Positions 44,509 through 50,279 of a stretch of DNA of 50,279 nt are shown here, in pieces. This DNA comes from Oxalobacter formigenes (GTDB lineage Bacteria > Pseudomonadota > Gammaproteobacteria > Burkholderiales > Burkholderiaceae_D). The notes under the pieces are model-generated. The model ran no database searches and was not told where the DNA came from. It saw only the letters and a list, made by a program, of their open reading frames with translations. The stretch is from the NCBI GenBank assembly GCA_019424645.1, contig JAHYZB010000005.1, forward strand, positions 93,487 through 143,765, written 5' to 3'. Both the position numbers and the translations under genes were made by a program. Positions within the stretch are counted from its first letter, which is position 1, and each line of letters starts with the position of its first letter.

Positions 44509-45489
44509 TTAAATGACTTGCAGGACGATTTTCCCGAAGTGGGTATTGGACTGCATCAGTTTCTGTGCCAGCATGGCGTCCTCCAGCGGGAATACCTTGT
44601 AAATGACCGGTTTGATCTTGCCTTCGTCGATCAGCGGCCAGATGTGTTTTTGCAGGTTTGCCGCTATTTCCGCCTTGAATTCGTTCGAACGTGGGCGCAG
44701 GGTCGAACCGGTTACCATCAGCTGCCTGTGGACGATCTGCGCCAGATCGACGGTACCGAGACGACCGCCCAGATAGGCGATCAGAACCAGCCTGCCCTCG
44801 TCGGCCAGACAGTCGATTTCCTTGTCCAGCACAGCCGCACCGATAATGTCCAGGATGACATCGACTCCTTTTCCATTCGTCGCAACCCGGATGTATTCGG
44901 CAAAGTTTTCCGTGGTGGAGTTGATGCAGCGTTCTGCGCCGATCTTTTCGCAGGCACGGCACTTGTCTTCCGTTCTGGCCGTCGCGAAAACACGGTGTCC
45001 CATTGCTTTCGCCATCTGGATAGCGGTTACGCCGATGCCGGACGCACCGGCCTGTACCAGCAGGGTTTCATCGCCTTTGAGCTTGCCCATGTCAAAAACG
45101 TTGCTCCAGACCGTAAATGAGGTTTCCGGCAGGGAAGCGGCTTCAACAGGTGTCAGTCCTTTTGGAATCGGCAGGCACAGTCTGACCTGCGCTACGCAAT
45201 ATTCCGCATAGCCACCACCCTGTACGAGGGCACAAACCATATCTCCGGTTTTGAACTGCGTACCTGAAACGTCGCCGCCGACAATTTCACCGGCAATTTC
45301 CAGCCCGGGAATGTCCGGTGCGCCTTTCGGAACAATATAACGGCCGATTCTTTGCAAAACGTCAGGCCGGTTGATCCCGGCTGCGTGCACTTTAACCAGC
45401 ACTTCCCCTTTTTTGGGGACGGGAATTTCCCTGTCGGTCAATTGCAGATAACCGGCAGAGCCCTTGTTGATGATCTCAATCGCTTTCAT
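44509..45489 (-). CDS. NAD(P)H quinone oxidoreductase-like MDR protein
   Basis: Zinc-independent medium-chain dehydrogenase/reductase of 326 residues. The GroES-like N-terminal domain has VHAAGINRPDVLQRIGRYIV and PDIPGLEIAGEIVG. The Rossmann domain has TLLVQAGASGIGVTAIQMAK with the AxxGxxG nucleotide-binding motif typical of NADPH-using quinone reductases, then VFATARTEDKCRACEKIGAE. The zinc ligands of alcohol dehydrogenases are absent. It matches the PIG3/Qor subgroup commonly found beside pnp in betaproteobacteria. It lies 260 bp downstream of pnp, separated by a terminator and a hairpin-rich gap, and starts at ATG 45489. Substrate in the cell is unknown. Confidence 0.93.
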   Translation of the reverse strand: MKAIEIINKGSAGYLQLTDREIPVPKKGEVLVKVHAAGINRPDVLQRIGRYIVPKGAPDIPGLEIAGEIVGGDVSGTQFKTGDMVCALVQGGGYAEYCVAQVRLCLPIPKGLTPVEAASLPETSFTVWSNVFDMGKLKGDETLLVQAGASGIGVTAIQMAKAMGHRVFATARTEDKCRACEKIGAERCINSTTENFAEYIRVATNGKGVDVILDIIGAAVLDKEIDCLADEGRLVLIAYLGGRLGTVDLAQIVHRQLMVTGSTLRPRSNEFKAEIAANLQKHIWPLIDEGKIKPVIYKVFPLEDAMLAQKLMQSNTHFGKIVLQVI

Positions 45490-45541
45490 ATATCAATTCC
45501 CCCTGAGAAATGGGTTTAAAAGGGAACTATTCTGGAATCCC

Positions 45542-45593
45542 CGACATGATGTGGTACACCATGTCGTCATATCGCCGACATGATAAGGTCGGC
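45542..45593. repeat. Two adjacent hairpins sharing a CCGACATGAT direct repeat
   Basis: CCGACATGAT occurs at 45541-45550 and 45575-45584. The first copy is part of an inverted repeat (GACATG...CATGTC, extended by TGT/ACA). The second starts a 6-bp hairpin (GCCGAC 45574-45579, GTCGGC 45588-45593). They lie in the quinone oxidoreductase upstream region and may be regulator-binding sites. Confidence 0.5.
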
Positions 45594-45668
45594 CTTCCAA
45601 TACAGGTTCTTTTAATATCATACAAACGTCAAATAAACCGGTTTTTCATCCGGATTTGGCGTTTCAAA

Positions 45669-45704
45669 CAAAAATCCTCCCGGACATGTGCCCAGGAGGA
45701 TTTC
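45669..45704 (-). terminator. Terminator of pnp
   Basis: On the minus strand AAATCCTCC pairs with GGAGGATTT, with further pairing inside the loop (GGAC/GTCC-like), and ends in TTTTTG. It lies about 46 bp after the pnp stop. Confidence 0.85.
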
Positions 45705-45749
45705 TTGTCAGCATTTCCTACCTGCCTTGCGACAGGTTCCCGAAAACGC

Positions 45750-47891
45750 TTATTCTGCTGCTTCAGGAGCTGGTGCTGGAGCAGGATTTTCTTCAGCGGC
45801 AGCGGCCTTCATCGACAATTTGATACGACCGCGATCGTCCGTTTCAAGAACCTTGACGCGAACGGCCTGTCCTTCTTCCAGATAATCGGTGACGGCATTG
45901 ACACGTTCACTGGCGATCTGGCTGATATGCAGGAGGCCATCCTTGCCTGGCAATATCTGAACAATAGCGCCGAAATCAAGTAATTTCAAGACTGTGCCTT
46001 CATAGATCTTGCCAACTTCAACAGAAGCGGTCAGTTCTTCGATACGGCGTTTGGCTTCCTGACCGGCAGCAGCATCAACCGATGCGATGGTGACAACGCC
46101 GTCGTCGGTGATGTCGATCTGTGCGCCGGTTTCTTCGGTCAGACCACGGATAACAGCACCGCCCTTGCCGATGACGTCACGAATTTTTTCAGGATTGATA
46201 CGGATAGTGATCAGGCGTGGAGCAAAATCCGACAGTTCGGTCTTGAACTGTGGCATAGCTTCCTGCATTTTACCCAGAATATGCATGCGGCCTTCCTTGG
46301 CCTGAGCCAGTGCAACCTGCATGATTTCCTTGGTAATGCCCTGAATCTTGATATCCATCTGCAAGGCGTTAACGCCATTAGCGGTACCGGCTACCTTGAA
46401 GTCCATGTCGCCCAGATGATCTTCATCACCCAGAATATCGGTCAAAACGGCGAATTTGTTGCCTTCCTTGATCAGACCCATGGCAATACCGGCAACATGG
46501 TTCTTGACAGGAACACCTGCGTCCATCAATGCGAGACTGCCACCGCAGACCGAAGCCATCGAGGAAGAACCGTTGGATTCCATGATTTCGGAAACCAGAC
46601 GGATGGAATAGCTGAATTCTTCCTGAGAAGGCAGGCAGGCGATCAAGGCACGTTTTGCCAGACGGCCGTGGCCGATTTCACGACGTTTAGGGGTACCGAC
46701 ACGGCCGGTTTCACCGGTTGCAAACGGAGGCATATTGTAATGCATCATGAATGCGTCGCTATATTCACCCATCAGGGCATCGATTTTCTGGTTGTCGCGG
46801 GATGTGCCCAGCGTGGCAACGACCAGCGCCTGTGTTTCACCACGGGTGAACAGGGCGGAACCGTGCGTTCTCGGCAGTACACCGGTACGGACAGAAATCG
46901 GGCGGACGGTACGGGTGTCGCGGCCATCAATACGTGGTTCACCGTCCAGAATCTGGGAACGGACGATTTTGGCTTCCAGATCGAACATGATATTGCCGAC
47001 TTCGACGGAATCCGGAGCGCTTTCACCCCTGGCATCCGCTTCAGCTGCCAGCGTCTTGCTGACATTATCGTAAATATGGCGCAGTTCGGTCGAACGGGCC
47101 TGTTTCTGGCGAATCTGGTATGCCTTGCGCAATTCAGGTTCGGCAATACGGGAAACGGCTGCGATCAATTCTTCATTTTTGGGAGCAGGAGCCCATTCGA
47201 CTTCAGGTTTGCCACCGTCACGAACGAGTTCGTCGATGGCATCGATGACGACTTTCATCTGTTCATGGCCGAAAACGACCGCGCCCAGCATGATGTCTTC
47301 CGGCAACTCCTGTGCTTCGGATTCCACCATCAAAACAGCCTGTTCGGTACCGGCAACGACCAGATCCATTTGGGACAATGGCAATTGGGAAGCGGTAGGA
47401 TTCAGGACATACTGGCCATCGATATAACCGACACGGGCAGCGCCAAGCGGACCATTGAACGGGATGCCTGAAACGCACAGGGCGGCGGAAGCGGCGATCA
47501 TGGATGGAATGTCAGGATCGACTTCAGGATTGACGGACAGGACATGAATGATGACCTGAACTTCATTGAAATAGCCTTCCGGGAAAAGCGGACGGATAGG
47601 ACGGTCGATCAGACGGGACGTCAGGGTTTCCTTTTCGGATGGACGGCCTTCGCGTTTGAAAAAGCTGCCCGGGATGCGACCGGCTGCATAGGTTTTTTCA
47701 ATATAATCGACGGTCAGGGGAAAAAAATCCTGACCCGGTTTGGCATCGTCTTTTGCAACAACGGTTGCCAGCACGACAGTATCTTCTACCGATACTATCA
47801 CTGCGCCGCTGGCCTGGCGCGCAATCTCACCTGTTTCCATGGTCACGGTTTGTTGACCATACTGGAAGGTCTTGCTTACTTTATTAAACAT
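45750..47891 (-). CDS. pnp: Polyribonucleotide nucleotidyltransferase (PNPase)
   Basis: Phosphorolytic 3'-5' exoribonuclease, 713 residues (E. coli 711). Two RNase PH-like cores are visible: the first with KEGRPSEKETLTSRLIDRPI and RPLFPEGYFNEV, the second with RDTRTVRPISVRTGVLPRTH and GSALFTRGETQALVVATLG. These are followed by a KH domain (INPEKIRDVIGKGGAVIRGL), an S1 domain (GKIYEGTVLKLLDFGAIVQI) and an Ala/Pro/Glu tail. ATG 47891 has an AAAGGAA Shine-Dalgarno. It follows rpsO by about 210 bp, the conserved rpsO-pnp pair. In E. coli pnp is autoregulated through an RNase III-cleaved leader; a comparable leader hairpin may exist here but I did not identify one with certainty. Confidence 0.98.
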   Translation of the reverse strand: MFNKVSKTFQYGQQTVTMETGEIARQASGAVIVSVEDTVVLATVVAKDDAKPGQDFFPLTVDYIEKTYAAGRIPGSFFKREGRPSEKETLTSRLIDRPIRPLFPEGYFNEVQVIIHVLSVNPEVDPDIPSMIAASAALCVSGIPFNGPLGAARVGYIDGQYVLNPTASQLPLSQMDLVVAGTEQAVLMVESEAQELPEDIMLGAVVFGHEQMKVVIDAIDELVRDGGKPEVEWAPAPKNEELIAAVSRIAEPELRKAYQIRQKQARSTELRHIYDNVSKTLAAEADARGESAPDSVEVGNIMFDLEAKIVRSQILDGEPRIDGRDTRTVRPISVRTGVLPRTHGSALFTRGETQALVVATLGTSRDNQKIDALMGEYSDAFMMHYNMPPFATGETGRVGTPKRREIGHGRLAKRALIACLPSQEEFSYSIRLVSEIMESNGSSSMASVCGGSLALMDAGVPVKNHVAGIAMGLIKEGNKFAVLTDILGDEDHLGDMDFKVAGTANGVNALQMDIKIQGITKEIMQVALAQAKEGRMHILGKMQEAMPQFKTELSDFAPRLITIRINPEKIRDVIGKGGAVIRGLTEETGAQIDITDDGVVTIASVDAAAGQEAKRRIEELTASVEVGKIYEGTVLKLLDFGAIVQILPGKDGLLHISQIASERVNAVTDYLEEGQAVRVKVLETDDRGRIKLSMKAAAAEENPAPAPAPEAAE

Positions 47892-48037
47892 GTAATTCCT
47901 TTCAATTTTGCCGACAGGTTTTCAGGCGCTGTCGTTCGCCTCATTTCAAACAAATAATACCTGTTCACTACTTTTAACTCTTTGTTGCCATATCCCTGAT
48001 GCTTTACTGCCAGGTATTCAGACCGGAAGACCATAAC

Positions 48038-48072
48038 GAAATGCCCGCGACAGACACTGGCGCAGGCATTTC
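48038..48072 (-). terminator. Hairpin downstream of rpsO
   Basis: Arms GAAATGCC (48038-48045) and GGCATTTC (48065-48072) pair perfectly and CGCG/GCGC extends the stem. On the minus strand there is no T-tract, so it probably allows readthrough into pnp or marks an RNA-processing site. Confidence 0.6.
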
Positions 48073-48099
48073 ATAAAGATTTCAAGACTCGCAATGCGA

Positions 48100-48369
48100 T
48101 TATTTTCTCAATCCGAGTTTTGCGATCAGGTCACGATAGCGGTTGATATCCGATTTGCGCAGATAAGCCAGCAAATCTTTACGACGGTTAACCATCTTGA
48201 TCAAACCACGACGGGAATGATGATCCTTGCTGTGAGCCTTGAAGTGATCATTCAGGTCGTTGATACGTGCTGTCAACAGCGCAACCTGAACTTCCGGAGA
48301 TCCTGTGTCGTTTTGACCGCGTGCATTCGCAGATACAATCGCAGCCTTGTCTTCTTTAAGCAATGCCAT
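48100..48369 (-). CDS. rpsO: 30S ribosomal protein S15
   Basis: 89-residue primary 16S rRNA-binding protein of the small subunit; exactly the E. coli length when started at ATG 48369 (MALLKEDKAAIVSANARGQN). An upstream in-frame start would add six residues not found in the family. Conserved blocks: TGSPEVQVALLTARINDLND, HFKAHSKDHHSRRGLIKMVN, RRKDLLAYLRKSDINRY and LIAKLGLRK. It precedes pnp on the same strand. In E. coli S15 represses its own mRNA; no equivalent structure is claimed here. Confidence 0.98.
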   Translation of the reverse strand: MALLKEDKAAIVSANARGQNDTGSPEVQVALLTARINDLNDHFKAHSKDHHSRRGLIKMVNRRKDLLAYLRKSDINRYRDLIAKLGLRK

Positions 48370-48527
48370 AATATTAATCCTTAACATGCGACATATGGAG
48401 AATTAACCCCAGGTGCCGTGAACAAATAAAATAAATACCGGTCATATAACCGGTAGCGCAGTATAACGGAAAAGCGTTTTCTGTACAATATGGATATCAG
48501 CGGATTCTTCATTACAAGGAAAACATC

Positions 48528-49007
48528 ATGAAACGCCTTTCGTTATTGATCCTGCCCTTTTTACTAACACTCTCGGGTTGCGCTTCTGTTTTCACCAATC
48601 CGGCCCCGGGTTCGACTGTCGCCGAAGTGATTGCATTGAAGGGCCAGCCGGATGCGCAGTATCAGGATGGAAATACAACGCTCTTTGAATGGTCTGTCCC
48701 GGCTTATGGAGACCATGCCTGGATGGCACGTATCGGGCCGGATGGAAAACTGATTTCTTACAAACAGGTTTTGACACGTGAAAATTTCGGCACGATAAGA
48801 ATCAATGAATTCACTAAAAACGATGTTTTGAAAACGGTCGGTCATCCGACAGAAACCGAGATGTCGCCGTTGTCAGGCTATGAAATATGGTCTTACCGTT
48901 ATCTGGAAGAAGGTATTTGGCATTCGATGATGCATGTTTTCTTCGACAGCAACGGAGTCGTCAGAAAAATGGAAAACGGGCAAGACCCGATGTATCTGCT
49001 CGACTGA
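48528..49007 (+). CDS. BamE/SmpA-like lipoprotein, first of a tandem pair
   Basis: 159-residue predicted outer-membrane lipoprotein: MKRLSLLILPFLLTLSGC with lipobox LSGC, Cys18. Two half-motifs of the BamE-like type follow, GSTVAEVIALKGQPDAQYQD and NDVLKTVGHPTETEMSPLSG, each with the (hydrophobic)xxxG.P signature, suggesting an internally duplicated fold. The end reads MMHVFFDSNGVVRKMENGQD. It is not the housekeeping BamE itself (longer, different ends). It is followed 54 bp later by a close paralogue in the same direction. rpsO is divergent upstream. Specific function unknown; an envelope assembly role is only a guess from the fold. Confidence 0.82.
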   Translation: MKRLSLLILPFLLTLSGCASVFTNPAPGSTVAEVIALKGQPDAQYQDGNTTLFEWSVPAYGDHAWMARIGPDGKLISYKQVLTRENFGTIRINEFTKNDVLKTVGHPTETEMSPLSGYEIWSYRYLEEGIWHSMMHVFFDSNGVVRKMENGQDPMYLLD

Positions 49008-49061
49008 CAAAACATGGTCAATGACAATGGTGCAAGGGTAATTAAACCTGAGGAGATTAGC

Positions 49062-49625
49062 ATGAAGCACACGCTTTCAGCATTTGTACTGGCGGCTTGT
49101 CTGACGCTGGCGGGCTGCGCCAGTGTTTTTACTCCCCTGACTCCCGGCATGCCGGTACAGGAAGTCATTGCATTGAAGGGACAACCCGCCATCCAGTATC
49201 CGGACGGCAATACAACGATTCTTGAATGGCCTGCCGGTGAATGGTCACAATACGCGTATATGGCCCGTATCGGCCCCGACGGCAAGCTGATTTCCTACGA
49301 TAATGTCCGTACTCGTGAACAGTTCGCCAGGATCAAGGTCAACCAGTTCAACAAGAATGACGTTTTGCGGACGATTGGCCATCCGACGGAAACGGAATAC
49401 CTGCCTCTGAAAAAACAGGAAGTCTGGTCTTACCGTTACAAGGAAGAAGGCATGTGGAATTCCATGATGCACGTTTATTTTGACGGCAGCGGTATCGTCC
49501 GGGGCATGGAAAACGGACAGGATCCGCTTTATCTCCGGGATGGTTTCTGGGGGCCCGGTGTCGGTATTGGCATCGGTAGCGGTGGCCGTATCGGTGGTGG
49601 AATCGGCGTCGGCATCGGCTTCTGA
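49062..49625 (+). CDS. BamE/SmpA-like lipoprotein, second of a tandem pair, with Gly-rich tail
   Basis: 187-residue paralogue of the preceding gene from ATG 49062, which has an AGGAG Shine-Dalgarno; the frame opens slightly earlier but without a better start. Signal peptide and lipobox: MKHTLSAFVLAACLTLAGC (Cys19). The body matches its neighbour closely: PVQEVIALKGQPAIQYPDGN, ARIGPDGKLISYDNVRTREQ, NDVLRTIGHPTETEYLPLKK and SMMHVYFDGSGIVRGMENGQ. It differs by a C-terminal extension of about 30 residues made of GxG and GIG repeats (GVGIGIGSGG, GGIGVGIGF). A shared terminator follows, before the convergent leuA. Confidence 0.82.
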   Translation: MKHTLSAFVLAACLTLAGCASVFTPLTPGMPVQEVIALKGQPAIQYPDGNTTILEWPAGEWSQYAYMARIGPDGKLISYDNVRTREQFARIKVNQFNKNDVLRTIGHPTETEYLPLKKQEVWSYRYKEEGMWNSMMHVYFDGSGIVRGMENGQDPLYLRDGFWGPGVGIGIGSGGRIGGGIGVGIGF

Positions 49626-49642
49626 AAAGAACCTTGCCCAAT

Positions 49643-49673
49643 AAAAAAGGATGCGAATTTCGCATCCTTTTTT
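49643..49673. terminator. Bidirectional terminator between the lipoprotein pair and leuA
   Basis: Arms AAAAAAGGATGCGA and TCGCATCCTTTTTT pair perfectly around a 3-base loop, with A- and T-tracts on the two sides. Confidence 0.94.
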
Positions 49674-49687
49674 TACCTGCTTACTGA

Positions 49688-50279
49688 TCAGATGACTTTG
49701 GAAACGGCATCGATATAAGCATTGACCGAAGCGGTAATGATATCAGTGTCAGCCGAGAAACCGTAGAAGACCTTGCCTTTGTTTGCCACCTGAATATGAA
49801 CCTTGCCCACATCGTCGGTACCACGTGTGAACGCCTGAATCAGGAATTCTTCCAGTGTCACTTTCTGGGTGATCAACTGGCGAACTGCGTTAATCGATGC
49901 ATCAATAGGGCCATTTCCGGATGCTGTGGCAACACAAGGTTCACCGTCAATCAACAGACGAACGGTTGACATCGGGATAGCGTCCTTTCCGCAAACGACT
50001 TGCAGGTAATCCAGCTTGATCCTTCTTGCATCCTCTACTGTTTCGGTACCGGACAGATTACGCAGATCCTCATCGGAAACGGATTTCTGTGCATCAGCCA
50101 GCACAAGGAATTTGCTATAGGCGACATCCAGTTCAGCATGGGAGAGGTTATATCCCAGACGGCGCATATGATGATCCAGAGCGGCACGTCCACTCCGTGC
50201 AGTCAGCACGATGGAAGAGTCGGTAACACCGATATCGGCCGGGTCGATGATTTCATAGTTTTCACGATTCTTCAGCACA
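49688..50279 (-). CDS. leuA: 2-isopropylmalate synthase, C-terminal part (start off the right edge)
   Basis: The last 197 residues of LeuA, which condenses 2-oxoisovalerate with acetyl-CoA in the first committed step of leucine synthesis. The visible part begins in LKNRENYEIIDPADIGVTDS and includes the linker SIVLTARSGRAALDHHMRRLG. The C-terminal allosteric LeuA-dimer domain follows (AIPMSTVRLLIDGEPCVATA, GNGPIDASINAVRQLI and YIDAVSKVI at the end). The catalytic TIM barrel lies outside the window. Leucine feedback through this domain is expected from the family. It converges with the lipoprotein pair. Confidence 0.95.
   Translation of the reverse strand, partial: VLKNRENYEIIDPADIGVTDSSIVLTARSGRAALDHHMRRLGYNLSHAELDVAYSKFLVLADAQKSVSDEDLRNLSGTETVEDARRIKLDYLQVVCGKDAIPMSTVRLLIDGEPCVATASGNGPIDASINAVRQLITQKVTLEEFLIQAFTRGTDDVGKVHIQVANKGKVFYGFSADTDIITASVNAYIDAVSKVI

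Noticed and set aside
1..50279. CRISPR arrays, insertion sequences, rRNA genes or prophage genes
   Set aside because: No regularly spaced repeats, transposase-like frames, rRNA segments or phage structural genes were seen on either strand.

Overview
The window looks like a chromosomal segment of a betaproteobacterium of the Oxalobacteraceae. Oxalobacter is my best guess, from protein style, the roughly balanced base composition and gene order; I could not search a database. Conserved betaproteobacterial blocks are present: trxA-rho, cysS-(alkA)-accA-tilS-lysC, ppiB-lpxH, tRNA-Leu/rnr/rlmB, and leuA/rpsO/pnp/quinone oxidoreductase. Most genes are housekeeping.

Layout. 1-8.1 kb: a partial unknown gene, pgi, a DUF1254/DUF1214 lipoprotein, a transaldolase and a P2-like P-type ATPase. 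8.1-14.9 kb: a TetR repressor divergent from an RND efflux operon (lipoprotein adaptor, inner-membrane pump, outer-membrane factor). The divergent region carries an AcrR/TtgR-like operator, and the outer-membrane-factor gene is frameshifted. 15-20 kb: trxA with an unusual CGTC active site, rho, a rubrerythrin-like protein that has lost most diiron ligands, a nitronate monooxygenase-like gene broken by one in-frame TAG, and a double UspA protein. 20-28 kb: lysC, tilS, accA, an AlkA-type glycosylase and cysS on the minus strand; then ppiB, lpxH and an AAG/MPG-type 3-methyladenine glycosylase on the plus strand.

28-39 kb: two tandem giant AsmA-like DUF748 paralogues, cysE, rlmB and rnr. 39.1-41.3 kb: tRNA-Leu(CAG) with a near-consensus promoter and a long leader hairpin, followed by a small AT-rich accessory patch (HicA/HicB toxin-antitoxin and an AbiTii-domain protein) that looks like a minimal defence cassette beside a tRNA gene. 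No integrase or second attachment site is visible. 41.6-50.3 kb: a PsiF-repeat-like secreted protein, a GltS-type transporter, trmB, a quinone oxidoreductase, pnp, rpsO, two tandem BamE-like lipoproteins, and the 3' part of leuA running off the right edge.

No clearly novel multi-gene system stands out. The observations most worth checking are the broken outer-membrane-factor gene in an otherwise intact efflux operon, the amber-interrupted flavoprotein gene, the metal-ligand-depleted rubrerythrin homologue, the CGTC thioredoxin and the HicAB/AbiTii patch.
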